DNA from: Bacteroidota bacterium
Lineage (GTDB): Bacteria > Bacteroidota > Bacteroidia > Chitinophagales > Chitinophagaceae
Length of the DNA stretch: 64,000 nucleotides
Direction: 5' to 3'
Assembly (NCBI GenBank): GCA_947457075.1
Contig: CANGUG010000013.1
Location: 1 to 64,000 of the forward strand
A program made the position numbers and the translations under genes. Under the pieces are notes generated by a model that ran no database searches, had not been told where the DNA came from, and saw only the letters and a program-made list of their open reading frames with translations. Numbering within the stretch: the first letter of the stretch is position 1; the number at the start of each line of letters is the position of its first letter. This document shows, one piece after another, positions 18,486 to 26,564 of this stretch.

Positions 18486-19193
18486 ATGAAGAATGTATTT
18501 TTTGTCCTTGTTTTCACAATGACCACGGTATTTATTAGCTGTGCTCAAAACAAGTCAACTCAAAATCAACCCACCACAATTAGTGCTAGTGAATTTCAAT
18601 CAGCGATAGGTGAACAAGGGGTGCAGATATTAGATGTTAGAAATGCGGATGAGTATAAAAATGGGCATATTAAAAATGCATTGCAGGCCAACTGGAATAA
18701 TCCAAAAGAGTTTCAAGATAGAGCCCAACATTTAGATAAATCCAAAACAGTATATATATACTGCCAAGTGGGAGGACGTAGTGCAGCTGCGCAGTCCTAT
18801 TTAACTGAAAAAGGATACAAAGTCATTAATTTAGAAGGGGGATTAAGCAATTGGAAAATGAATAATTTACCAGTTGAGGGCAATTCCAACACAGTACAAA
18901 TGCAGGTGTCTGACTTTGAAAAAGTGATTAAAGGCAATGAGTTGGTCTTGGTTGAAATTGGTGCTACTTGGTGCCCACCCTGTGTAAAAATGCAACCTGT
19001 TATTGCTAAACTTAAACAACAACAAGGCAATAAATTATATTTATTAAATGTGGATGGCGGTAACGATATGGAAGTGATGAAATATTTGCAATTTGAATCC
19101 TTGCCCACATTTATCGTTTATAAAAAAGGGGTAGAAGTTTGGCGAAAGCAAGGCATTGTTTCAATGCAGGATTTGGAAAAAGCTTTACAATAA
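18486..19193 (+). CDS. rhodanese-thioredoxin fusion lipoprotein
   Basis: A 235-residue two-domain protein. A lipoprotein signal ends at Cys19 (TTVFISC). Residues 30-125 are a rhodanese domain (ILDVRNADEY, active Cys93 in YCQVGGRSA, LEGGLSNWK). Residues 135-235 are a thioredoxin domain with WCPPC at 162-166 and the cis-proline in SLPTF. Both catalytic sites are intact. Exported to the periplasm, it could carry out sulfur transfer and disulfide chemistry on one anchor. It lies 9 bases after the RlpA-like gene and is likely co-transcribed. Confidence 0.88.
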   Translation: MKNVFFVLVFTMTTVFISCAQNKSTQNQPTTISASEFQSAIGEQGVQILDVRNADEYKNGHIKNALQANWNNPKEFQDRAQHLDKSKTVYIYCQVGGRSAAAQSYLTEKGYKVINLEGGLSNWKMNNLPVEGNSNTVQMQVSDFEKVIKGNELVLVEIGATWCPPCVKMQPVIAKLKQQQGNKLYLLNVDGGNDMEVMKYLQFESLPTFIVYKKGVEVWRKQGIVSMQDLEKALQ

Positions 19194-19227
19194 ATCTTAA
19201 AGCCTGCAATAATATATTGCTACTAGA

Positions 19228-20172
19228 TTAGGGTTTACGATACCCTCTCAAAAAATCAACTACAGGCATTCTTTTCTTTCCTTCCCATTGAATATCGTTT
19301 AATGCTAAATAGCCATCTTTACAAGCAAACTTCGCATACGTTTTCCCATCAGTAATAAAACTACCCAGCGGTTCCTTAGGTGTTTCCTTGCTAATTGTAG
19401 TTGAATATAGTTTTACAATCTTCCCCTCCACTTTGGTAATGGCACCAGGGAAAGGAGCCAATCCGCGTATATGATTGTGTATTTGTTGAACAGATAAATC
19501 CCAATTAATTTCACAATCCTTGGTAAAAATTTTAGGTGCATGTTTAATGACTGTGCCATTAATTTCATTTGCGATTACTTCGGTTTGAGGAACCGATTGA
19601 AGGCTGCCTTCCAATAATCCATTCAGTGTTTTTACCAATAAATTAGCCCCCACCACCATCATGGTATCATGCAACTCACCAGCCGTCATATTTTCGGTGA
19701 TGGCAATTCGGTCCTGTAATAAAATATCCCCTGTATCAATAGCATGTTGTAATTGGAAAGTGGTTACTCCAGTTTCGGTTTCGCCATTCATGATGGCCCA
19801 ATTAATAGGCGCTGCGCCACGGTATTGTGGCAACAAAGATCCATGTACATTTAAAGTCCCCATGGGGGGCAAAGACCATATTTTTTCAGGCAACATTCTA
19901 AAAGCTACGACCACCTGAAGGTCGGGCTTCCATGCACTCAATGCTTCGAAAAATTCAGGTGATTTTAATTTTTCGGGTTGTAATATAGGTAGGTTATGCG
20001 CCAGCGCAAATTGTTTTACGGCACTTTGTTGCAGCTGCATCCCTCTGCCACCGGGCTTATCAGGGGCAGTCACTACACCCACCACATTCATTTTTGCATC
20101 CATTAAGGCGCTTAAAGAGGCTACTGCAAAGGCAGGCGTTCCCATAAATACAATTCTCGGCTTTTTGTCCAT
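19228..20172 (-). CDS. fmt: methionyl-tRNA formyltransferase
   Basis: A 314-residue enzyme formylating initiator Met-tRNA with 10-formyl-tetrahydrofolate. Motifs: FMGTPAFAVASL at the N-terminus, NVHGSLLPQYRGAAPINWAI holding the catalytic Asn-His of the formyltransferase domain, GVTTFQL and DTGDIL. The C-terminal OB-like domain begins around residue 205. The start codon is only 4 bases from an exact TAnnTTTG box, predicting a leaderless mRNA. Confidence 0.96.
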   Translation of the reverse strand: MDKKPRIVFMGTPAFAVASLSALMDAKMNVVGVVTAPDKPGGRGMQLQQSAVKQFALAHNLPILQPEKLKSPEFFEALSAWKPDLQVVVAFRMLPEKIWSLPPMGTLNVHGSLLPQYRGAAPINWAIMNGETETGVTTFQLQHAIDTGDILLQDRIAITENMTAGELHDTMMVVGANLLVKTLNGLLEGSLQSVPQTEVIANEINGTVIKHAPKIFTKDCEINWDLSVQQIHNHIRGLAPFPGAITKVEGKIVKLYSTTISKETPKEPLGSFITDGKTYAKFACKDGYLALNDIQWEGKKRMPVVDFLRGYRKP

Positions 20173-20176
20173 GGGG

Positions 20177-20184
20177 CAAAGTTA
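20177..20184 (-). promoter_or_regulatory. -7 promoter box, 4 bases before fmt
   Basis: Minus-strand TAACTTTG followed by CCCC and the fmt ATG. It is an exact consensus match with the recurring 4-base gap. It lies back to back with the FKBP promoter (20205-20212). Confidence 0.6.
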
Positions 20185-20204
20185 GTTTATCTGCCATAAT
20201 TATG

Positions 20205-20212
20205 TACTTTTG
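20205..20212 (+). promoter_or_regulatory. -7 promoter box for the FKBP isomerase gene
   Basis: TACTTTTG matches TAnnTTTG exactly. The start codon lies 38 bases downstream, giving a short normal leader. Confidence 0.55.
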
Positions 20213-20250
20213 CCCTTTGTGCCCTAGGCGCTTTATTTAAAAAATACAAT

Positions 20251-20706
20251 ATGCAACAAGTAACAAAAGGAGATACCATTCAAGTGCATTATCATGGTAC
20301 TTTATCTAATGGGGAAGTTTTTGATTCTTCCAATGGAAGAGCACCATTGGAATTCGAAGTTGGAAGCGGGATGGTTATTCCTGGTTTTGATAACGGAGTA
20401 ATGGGAATGAAAGTAGGTGATAAAAAAACAATCAATATTCCATTTATGGAAGCATACGGTCCAAAGCAACCAGAAATGATTGTCGAATTCCCTAAAACGC
20501 AATTTCCTCCTGATTTAAATCCTGAAGTGGGTATGGCATTGACAATGAACAATGGTCAAGGTCAACAATTTCAAGTAAATGTGGTGGAAGTAAAAGAGGA
20601 AGTGGTTGTATTAGATGCAAACCATCCTTTAGCAGGACAAGATTTAACTTTTGATTTAGAATTAGTTAATATCGATACGCCTTCTAAAATCATCACTGAA
20701 TTCTAG
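20251..20706 (+). CDS. FKBP-type peptidyl-prolyl isomerase (SlyD-like)
   Basis: A 151-residue cytoplasmic protein. The FKBP core is at both ends (VHYHGTLSNGEVFDSS, IPGFDNGVMGMKVGDKK, and LTFDLELVNI), with an insert-in-flap domain around residues 70-130 (AYGPKQPEM to VVLDANHPLAGQDL), as in SlyD. The His-rich metal-binding tail of E. coli SlyD is absent; the protein ends KIITEF. It catalyses proline isomerisation and may act as a folding chaperone. It is followed by a 150-base stretch holding a candidate small RNA. Confidence 0.9.
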   Translation: MQQVTKGDTIQVHYHGTLSNGEVFDSSNGRAPLEFEVGSGMVIPGFDNGVMGMKVGDKKTINIPFMEAYGPKQPEMIVEFPKTQFPPDLNPEVGMALTMNNGQGQQFQVNVVEVKEEVVVLDANHPLAGQDLTFDLELVNIDTPSKIITEF

Positions 20707-20741
20707 GGTCCTTGCTAAATGCTACTGCAATCATCAAATGC

Positions 20742-20771
20742 TTGCATCATGGCTACAGGCGGCTATCTTTA
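20742..20771 (+). promoter_or_regulatory. candidate promoter of an intergenic small RNA
   Basis: TTG (20742-20744) is followed after 19 bases by TATCTTTA (20764-20771), one base off TAnnTTTG with standard spacing. No open reading frame starts nearby. Transcription would begin around 20776 and reach the strong terminator at 20856-20888. Confidence 0.4.
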
Positions 20772-20775
20772 AGCA

Positions 20776-20888
20776 GGTTATTTTACATTGAGCATTGAAT
20801 AGTGTTGAGAAGAAAGGCCTAAATTAATTTAGCAAACTATTTATTGAAATTTGTTAAGGCGTTCCAAAAAAGGGGGACGCCTTTTTTT
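20776..20888 (+). ncRNA. candidate small RNA, about 110 nt
   Basis: The non-coding interval between a promoter-like element and a strong intrinsic terminator. It holds an imperfect 9-bp stem (20798-20807 with 20833-20841, one bulged G) enclosing the perfect palindrome CTAAATTAATTTAG (20819-20832), then the terminator hairpin. It could instead be the 3' untranslated region of the FKBP gene. I recognise no known RNA family. Confidence 0.35.
20856..20888 (+). terminator. intrinsic terminator upstream of pepT
   Basis: A 10-bp stem (AAGGCGTTCC with GGGACGCCTT, one G-T wobble) with an A-rich loop, followed by a run of T. It ends either FKBP read-through or the candidate small RNA. Confidence 0.75.
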
Positions 20889-20965
20889 ATTCGCAAAATT
20901 CAAATTATCTTCATTTCACTAACCCATTGGGTTTATCATCAACTAAGTATTAAATTAACAGGATT

Positions 20966-22231
20966 ATGGAATTGCAAGCATTACAAGTGGCAGAAAGATT
21001 TATGCGGTATGTGCAAATAGATACTCAAAGTGATCCGAATAGTACAAGTTTTCCTTCTACTGAAAAGCAAAAACAGTTGTCAGCTATGTTAGCGGAGGAG
21101 TTAACATTAATGGGCATTGCGGATGCTCAAATGGACGAGTATGGATATGTTATGGCGACGATCCCCTCCAATATTCCAGAAAGTAAAGCTGCGCAAATGA
21201 AAACGCCATTGCCTATTATTTGTTTTTGTGCGCATGTGGATACTGCACCAGATTGCAGTGGAACGAATGTGAAGCCAATATTGCATGAAAATTACAATGG
21301 CAGTCCCATTATTCTTCCTGATAATCCAAGTCAAGTAATTACCATTGAAGCGCATCCTTATTTAAAAGAAATGTTGGGCACTTCCATTATTACTGCATCG
21401 GGGAACACATTACTTGGCGCAGATGATAAAGCCGGGGTAACCATTATTATGGAAATGGCAAAATATTTGATGGAGCATCCAGAAATTCAACACGGCACCA
21501 TAAAAATTTTATTTACACCCGATGAGGAAGTGGGAAGGGGGACAGAAAAATTGAATTTAAAAAAGTTGGGAGCTGATTTTGGATATACTTTAGACGGAGG
21601 GGAATTGGGCTGTTTTGAAATGGAAACTTTTAGTGCGGATTATTTAGTATTACATATTGAAGGCGTGATTGCCCATCCTGGGGCTGCCAAAGGGGTAATG
21701 CAGAATGCAATAAAAGCGGCGGGTGAAATACTTGCTGCTTTACCCAAAAATGAATGGTGTCCAGAATATACCGAAGGAACGCAAGGATTTATTCATCCCA
21801 ATCATATTGAAGGGGGTGCTGAAAAAGCCCGCATTGAATTTTTAGTGCGAGATTTCGATACCCCTCAATTAAAAGCACACGCGCAAAAATTATTAAATAT
21901 TGCAACCGAAGTGATCCATGGGAATTCGGATTTTTCGAAAGTGAAATTAACCATGGAAATCACTGAACAGTATCGAAATATGCGAGAGGTGATTGATCAA
22001 CATCCCGAAATTGTAACATTGGCATTAAAGGCATATGAAAAAGCGGGTGTCAAGCCAATCATAAGTCCCATTAGGGGAGGGACCGATGGAAGCAAAATGA
22101 GTTTTATGGGTTTGCCCACACCCAATATCTTTACAGGAATGCAATCGATTCATGGTAAGCAGGAATGGGTAGGTGTTAGAGATATGCTAAAGGCAGTAGA
22201 AGTATTGGTGAATTTGGTAGAAATAAATTAA
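20966..22231 (+). CDS. pepT: peptidase T (tripeptide aminopeptidase)
   Basis: A 421-residue M20-family zinc aminopeptidase releasing the N-terminal residue of tripeptides in the cytoplasm. Metal-site segments are intact: FCAHVDTAPD (His, Asp), GADDKAGV (bridging Asp), TPDEEVGRGTEKL (catalytic and metal Glu), YTLDGGELG, and GGTDGSKMSFMGLPTPNIFTG near the C-terminus (final His in SIHGKQEW). The length matches E. coli PepT (about 410). The ExbB-like gene follows 23 bases downstream. Confidence 0.95.
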   Translation: MELQALQVAERFMRYVQIDTQSDPNSTSFPSTEKQKQLSAMLAEELTLMGIADAQMDEYGYVMATIPSNIPESKAAQMKTPLPIICFCAHVDTAPDCSGTNVKPILHENYNGSPIILPDNPSQVITIEAHPYLKEMLGTSIITASGNTLLGADDKAGVTIIMEMAKYLMEHPEIQHGTIKILFTPDEEVGRGTEKLNLKKLGADFGYTLDGGELGCFEMETFSADYLVLHIEGVIAHPGAAKGVMQNAIKAAGEILAALPKNEWCPEYTEGTQGFIHPNHIEGGAEKARIEFLVRDFDTPQLKAHAQKLLNIATEVIHGNSDFSKVKLTMEITEQYRNMREVIDQHPEIVTLALKAYEKAGVKPIISPIRGGTDGSKMSFMGLPTPNIFTGMQSIHGKQEWVGVRDMLKAVEVLVNLVEIN

Positions 22232-22254
22232 CTTTAAAAAATAAATATATTCTT

Positions 22255-22905
22255 ATGTTGTTTTTATTAGATGTAGCCGAAAATAAAATTTCACTTTTAA
22301 GTTTATTGCAGAAAGGGGGGTGGATTATGTATCCTTTGTATGCATTATTAGTGGTGGCTATTTATGTTTTTTTTGAACGCATGATTGCGATTAAAAAGGC
22401 AGGAGCGATTGATCCTAAATTCATGCATATTATCAAAGATAATTTATTGTCTAGCAATATTACTGCTGCAAAAAGCTTGGCTAAGAATACCGATAACCCT
22501 GTGGCAAAAATGATTGAAAAAGGAATAATGAGAATTGGAAAGCCATTAGATGCCATTGAAAAAAGTATGGAAAATGTAGGGAAATTGGAAATGTATTCAA
22601 TGGAACGTAACTTAAATATTCTTTCATTAATTGCAGGTATAGCACCCATGTTTGGTTTTCTTGGTACCATCATTGGAATGGTACAATTATTTTATGGAAT
22701 TGCCTCCACAGGAGAATATACCTTAAACACCATTGCTGGGGGTATCTACACTAAAATGATTACTTCTGCAACTGGATTAATTATTGGCCTAATTGCCTAT
22801 GTAGGGCATAATTATTTATCTACTCAAATTGATAAAACAGCCAATAAAATGGAAACGGCTAGTGCTGATTTTTTAGATATTTTACAAGAAACCACGCATT
22901 CCTAA
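22255..22905 (+). CDS. MotA/TolQ/ExbB family proton-channel protein
   Basis: A 216-residue inner-membrane protein with three predicted membrane segments: about residues 22-40 (a YPLYALLVVAIYVFF stretch), 120-145 (LSLIAGIAPMFGFLGTIIGM) and 165-190 (SATGLIIGLIAYVGHNYL). The GFLGTIIGM and small-residue helix motifs are those of ExbB/TolQ, which with ExbD/TolR uses the proton gradient to drive TonB or TolA. The partner gene is 9 bases downstream. No tonB or tolA gene is nearby, so ExbB versus TolQ cannot be settled. Confidence 0.9.
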   Translation: MLFLLDVAENKISLLSLLQKGGWIMYPLYALLVVAIYVFFERMIAIKKAGAIDPKFMHIIKDNLLSSNITAAKSLAKNTDNPVAKMIEKGIMRIGKPLDAIEKSMENVGKLEMYSMERNLNILSLIAGIAPMFGFLGTIIGMVQLFYGIASTGEYTLNTIAGGIYTKMITSATGLIIGLIAYVGHNYLSTQIDKTANKMETASADFLDILQETTHS

Positions 22906-22914
22906 TTTAAGTTT

Positions 22915-23313
22915 ATGAATTTAAGAAAGCGATTAAGGCATCAGCCCGAAGTACATACGGGAGCATTAAATGATATTTTATTCATTTTACTCTTATTCTT
23001 TTTAATTGTTTCTACCTTGGCCAATCCCAACGTAATAAAAGTATCCAATCCTAAAGCGGCTAGCGATACCAAAGCAAAACAAACGGTGGTGGTTACCATT
23101 GACAAAGACCAGCATTTATTTATTGGCACTGCGCCGGTGGCAATTGATTCCTTGTCCCTGCAATTAAAAACTATTTTAGACAAAGAAACTGAAAAGCCTT
23201 CGGTAGTTATTAATGGAGATAGTGTTGCCAATTTAGGGGTAACTATAAAAATTATGCAAATCGTTAAAAAGCTGGGTGCGACCCCTGTAATTTCTGTAGA
23301 TCCCACGCAATAG
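22915..23313 (+). CDS. ExbD/TolR family biopolymer transport protein
   Basis: A 132-residue protein with one N-terminal membrane helix (LNDILFILLLFFLIVST) carrying the essential aspartate in LNDILF, followed by a periplasmic domain (VVVTIDKDQHLFIG, VVINGDSVANLGVTIKIM). It forms the proton-driven motor with the ExbB-like protein just upstream. Only one ExbD-type gene is present, unlike the double-ExbD operons common in the phylum. It converges on prmC. Confidence 0.9.
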   Translation: MNLRKRLRHQPEVHTGALNDILFILLLFFLIVSTLANPNVIKVSNPKAASDTKAKQTVVVTIDKDQHLFIGTAPVAIDSLSLQLKTILDKETEKPSVVINGDSVANLGVTIKIMQIVKKLGATPVISVDPTQ

Positions 23314-23408
23314 TTGTTGGTTGTATCATCCATCTGATAATGGAATATATACAACACCTAGGTACATTATAAAATTGGTTACACCTTTACCATAAAAAGG
23401 TAGGGGGA

Positions 23409-24260
23409 TTATTTTTTTAGGCTAGCCCTAAGCATTCGGTCTTTACCAAACATATCCTGGCGGAGCTCAGCATGGTATCCCATTTCATCAAAAAGGGCTA
23501 ATAATGCCTTTCCTTGATCATAGTGCAATTCAAAAAATAATTGACCATTGGGATTTAAATATAGTTTGCCAAGTCTCGCAATAGTCCTATAAAAGATAAG
23601 CGGATCCTCATTCGTAACAAACAAGGCAATACTAGGTTCAAATTGTTTTACCTGCACTTGCATGTTTACATTTTCTCTAAACGGGATATAGGGAGGGTTG
23701 CTTACAATAATATCATATTTATTGGGAAGGTAGGTAGTGCTTAAAATATCTTCTTGTAGCCAGGATACGGTTGCATTTAATTGCATTGCATTTTGTTTTG
23801 CAATTGTCAATGCTTCCTCAGAGATATCCAATCCCGAAATGCTGCAATGAGGTAAAGCCAATTGTAAAGCAATGGGGATACAGCCTGAGCCGGTCCCAAT
23901 GTCTAAAATTTGTAAAGGTTTATCAATAATTTGCGCATATTCAATGATCCAGTCCACTAATTCTTCGGTTTCTGGTCTTGGGATTAACACCTGCTCATTC
24001 ACCACATATTCATTTGACAAAAACCAGGCTTTGCCTGTTATATATTGAATGGGTCTGCCTTCTTTAAGTTGCTCCAATGCATTTTGTAAAGTATCCATTT
24101 GTTGTTGGCTCAATGGGGCATCCTTATGTAATACTTGATTTAATTGATTCCAGCCTGTGACATGTTCAAATAATATGGACAATAAACTGTTTAATTCAAT
24201 ATTTTCATATTGAGTTTTTAATGCTTCTTTAAATGCCAATTTCAATGTTTGCAAACTCAT
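23409..24260 (-). CDS. prmC: peptide chain release factor N5-glutamine methyltransferase
   Basis: A 283-residue SAM-dependent methyltransferase modifying the glutamine of the GGQ motif in release factors 1 and 2. An N-terminal helical domain binds the factor (residues 1-85). Then come LIPRPETEELVDW, motif I LDIGTGSGCIPIALQ and the catalytic NPPYIPF. Length matches E. coli PrmC (277). It is divergent from the IMPACT-family gene. Confidence 0.94.
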   Translation of the reverse strand: MSLQTLKLAFKEALKTQYENIELNSLLSILFEHVTGWNQLNQVLHKDAPLSQQQMDTLQNALEQLKEGRPIQYITGKAWFLSNEYVVNEQVLIPRPETEELVDWIIEYAQIIDKPLQILDIGTGSGCIPIALQLALPHCSISGLDISEEALTIAKQNAMQLNATVSWLQEDILSTTYLPNKYDIIVSNPPYIPFRENVNMQVQVKQFEPSIALFVTNEDPLIFYRTIARLGKLYLNPNGQLFFELHYDQGKALLALFDEMGYHAELRQDMFGKDRMLRASLKK

Positions 24261-24294
24261 ACTGCAATGTTACAAATGATTGCCCATTATGAGT

Positions 24295-24302
24295 TAGCTT
24301 TG
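24295..24302 (+). promoter_or_regulatory. -7 promoter box for the IMPACT-family gene
   Basis: TAGCTTTG matches TAnnTTTG exactly, 18 bases before the ATG at 24321. Confidence 0.5.
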
Positions 24303-24320
24303 CCGAGTTATTATTAAGGA

Positions 24321-24932
24321 ATGGATCCATTTTTTTACAATACAATCGAACAGCCCGCAATTGCTGAATTTAAAGACAGAGGGAGTAAGTTTTTAGCTTA
24401 TAGCTTTCCTGTGTTAAGTATAGAAGATTGTAAAAAGCATTTGTCCCAACTAAAAAAAGAACATCCTAAAGCGGTGCATCATTGTTTAGCGTATCGACTT
24501 GGGATTGATGGTAAAACTTTTAGAGTAACTGATGCTGGCGAGCCTGCAGGTACTGCTGGACGCCCTATTTTAGGGCAAATTGATAGCAAGCAGTTGACCA
24601 ATATTATGGTAGTGGTTATACGTTATTTTGGTGGAACATTATTGGGCGTGCCTGGGTTGATTAATGCTTATAAAACTGCAACATCATTGACTTTACAATT
24701 ATCACCTATTATTCAAAAAGCAGTTGAAGTGCCTTACACCCTTCATTTTGATTACCAACAAATGAATGAGGTTATGATGGTAGTAAAACAATATAATTGC
24801 TCGGTGGTTGAACAGGTTGCGCAGCTATTTGTCGAATTAAAAATAGGGATTCCCAAACACCGTTTAGAGGAAGTAATCAATAAAATACAAGACCTGCAGG
24901 GGGTAACTTATTCAACTGCGCTTATTATATAA
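24321..24932 (+). CDS. YigZ/IMPACT family protein
   Basis: A 203-residue protein with the UPF0029 N-terminal domain. Diagnostic segments are EFKDRGSKFLAYSFPV, HHCLAYRLG, TDAGEPAGTAGRPIL and VIRYFGGTLLGVPGLINAY. A C-terminal ferredoxin-like domain (DUF1949) follows from about residue 135. The bacterial members bind nucleic acid or ribosomes by structure; the human relative IMPACT is a translational regulator, but the bacterial role is not established. Confidence 0.9.
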   Translation: MDPFFYNTIEQPAIAEFKDRGSKFLAYSFPVLSIEDCKKHLSQLKKEHPKAVHHCLAYRLGIDGKTFRVTDAGEPAGTAGRPILGQIDSKQLTNIMVVVIRYFGGTLLGVPGLINAYKTATSLTLQLSPIIQKAVEVPYTLHFDYQQMNEVMMVVKQYNCSVVEQVAQLFVELKIGIPKHRLEEVINKIQDLQGVTYSTALII

Positions 24933-24953
24933 ATTAGCGCACAATAAGCAAGA

Positions 24954-25799
24954 CTAATACTTATAAAAACCTTCACCTGACTTTACGCCTAATTTACCAG
25001 CGTTCACCATTTCAACTAGTAATGGACAAGGAGCGTATTTTGTATCATTAAATCCTTCCTGCATGATGGTGAGGATATTTTTACAAACGTCCAAGCCAAT
25101 ATAGTCCGCTAATTGCAATGGTCCCATAGGGTGCGCCATGCCAAATTTCATGATGGTATCAATGGTATTGGCATCGCTAATGCCCTCAGAAAAAGCATAG
25201 ACTGCCTCATTGATCATGGGCATTAAAATTCGGTTGGCAATAAATCCAGGAGCATCTTTTACAACGCAGGGTACTTTTTTAATCGCTTCTGTTAAAGCAA
25301 CAATGGTATTTGTCGTTTCCGCATCAGTTGCTTCGCCATTAATTATTTCCACCAATTTCATCACAGGCACTGGATTCATAAAGTGCATGCCAATTACTTT
25401 GTTTGGTCGTTGAGTAGCATTGGCTAATGAGGTTATGGAAATGGAGGAAGTATTGCTTGCCAATATACATTCGGGTTTTGCAAACTGATCCATTTGTTGA
25501 AAAATACTTTTTTTAACCTCACTATTTTCGGTAGCCGCTTCTACAATTAAATCCACGTCTTGCACACCTAATTCAATATTGGTAAAACAGGTAATTTTTT
25601 GGAGCGTAGCGGTTTTATCCTCATTGGATATAATACCCTTGTTAATTTGTCGGTCTAAATTTTTAGCAATGTTGGCTAATGCTTTTTCTAAAGCAACGCT
25701 AGAAGTATCAATTAAATTTACTTGTAATTGATATTGTGCAAATACATGCGCAATTCCATTCCCCATGGTGCCAGCACCGATAACTGCAATTTTTTTCAT
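24954..25799 (-). CDS. 3-hydroxyacyl-CoA (3-hydroxybutyryl-CoA) dehydrogenase
   Basis: A 281-residue NAD-dependent dehydrogenase of the short FadB-like type. The dinucleotide fold starts at residue 5 (VIGAGTMGNGIAHVFA). LASNTSSISIT and GMHFMNPVPVMKLVEII supply the catalytic Ser/Asn and His, with Glu in LVEII, and PGFIANRILMPMINEA begins the C-terminal helical domain. It interconverts 3-hydroxybutyryl-CoA and acetoacetyl-CoA in fatty-acid or butanoate metabolism. It begins right after the stop of the preceding gene, so they form an operon. Confidence 0.93.
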   Translation of the reverse strand: MKKIAVIGAGTMGNGIAHVFAQYQLQVNLIDTSSVALEKALANIAKNLDRQINKGIISNEDKTATLQKITCFTNIELGVQDVDLIVEAATENSEVKKSIFQQMDQFAKPECILASNTSSISITSLANATQRPNKVIGMHFMNPVPVMKLVEIINGEATDAETTNTIVALTEAIKKVPCVVKDAPGFIANRILMPMINEAVYAFSEGISDANTIDTIMKFGMAHPMGPLQLADYIGLDVCKNILTIMQEGFNDTKYAPCPLLVEMVNAGKLGVKSGEGFYKY

Positions 25800-26462
25800 C
25801 TAATTTTTTGATTTATAATCTCCTCTTTTCCACGAATTGATAAAGCTTTTCCAGGCGACTGGATTCAATATATTCATTGGAGGCAATTGTCCTGAATAAT
25901 AATACCTAGATGCCTGATTGTTGAGTGAAGCGCCCACTGCTTCCTTACCGTCTCTTGGAAGTGAAGCAAGAATTATTTTTTTCTGTGTTTCACTTGTGTT
26001 TTTCTTAGCAGTTTCATACAAGTCGTCATCTACTTTTGCATTGACAAAATCACGTTCAAATTGAGCGCGTGTAGGTCTGGGTTTTAATATAGTAGCTGGT
26101 AAGAAATGTGTGTCATTTATCATTAATTGAATAACACTATATTGGTTGCCTTCTAAATTTTTGGGGATGACAATGGTTCTGTCTTTAAAACCAACACAGG
26201 AAAAAGTGATATTTTCTCCTTTAATAACAGCTATTGAAAAAATACCATCATTATTGGTAATGGTTCCGCGTCCTTTTTTATTGACAATTACACTAGCATA
26301 AGGAACTGCTTTTAAGCTATCGGCTGTCATAATTACACCGTAAAGCTGCACCACTGAATCACGATAAATATTGGGGGCATTGGGGGGCACTTGTTGTGCT
26401 TGAGCCCTATTCCCGAGGAGGCTAAAAACTCCAATTGTTAGTAAAATAAGCGTCTTTTTCAT
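25800..26462 (-). CDS. exported carboxypeptidase-regulatory-like domain protein
   Basis: A 220-residue protein with a signal peptide (LLTIGVFSLLGNRAQAQ) and a carboxypeptidase D regulatory-like beta-sandwich at about residues 38-105 (LYGVIMTADSLKAVPYASV, GTITNNDGIFSIAV, ITFSCVGFKDRT). This fold usually sits in front of TonB receptors in Bacteroidota; here it stands alone with a C-terminal extension rich in charged residues and no barrel. Function unknown; probably a periplasmic or outer-membrane-associated accessory protein. Its stop abuts the dehydrogenase start, an unexplained pairing. Confidence 0.75.
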   Translation of the reverse strand: MKKTLILLTIGVFSLLGNRAQAQQVPPNAPNIYRDSVVQLYGVIMTADSLKAVPYASVIVNKKGRGTITNNDGIFSIAVIKGENITFSCVGFKDRTIVIPKNLEGNQYSVIQLMINDTHFLPATILKPRPTRAQFERDFVNAKVDDDLYETAKKNTSETQKKIILASLPRDGKEAVGASLNNQASRYYYSGQLPPMNILNPVAWKSFINSWKRGDYKSKN

Positions 26463-26469
26463 AGCCCCA

Positions 26470-26477
26470 CAAAATTA
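26470..26477 (-). promoter_or_regulatory. -7 promoter box for the carboxypeptidase-like/dehydrogenase operon
   Basis: Minus-strand TAATTTTG matches TAnnTTTG, 7 bases before the ATG at 26462, giving a nearly leaderless transcript. Confidence 0.5.
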
Positions 26478-26521
26478 CGGTAGAAGCTTGAATTTTTTGC
26501 TAAAATAAGGGCCGCTTAAGC

Positions 26522-26529
26522 TAACTTTG
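26522..26529 (+). promoter_or_regulatory. -7 promoter box for mrp
   Basis: TAACTTTG matches TAnnTTTG, with a TTTTTTG 22 bases upstream as a plausible -33 element. The leader to the ATG at 26565 is about 30 bases. Confidence 0.55.
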
Positions 26530-26564
26530 CACAAGTTTTTATCTTTTTAACAAAAACTTCCAAA

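Noticed and set aside
22941..23357. 138-codon minus-strand open frame across the ExbD gene
   Set aside because: It lies wholly antisense to a well-supported ExbD/TolR gene, has no recognisable domain and no promoter or start context of its own.
23370..23405. Hairpin ACCTTT/AAAGGT between exbD-like and prmC genes as a terminator
   Set aside because: The stem is only 6 bp of mostly A-T pairs; T-run is separated from it by AGGGGGATTA, so support is too weak to list.
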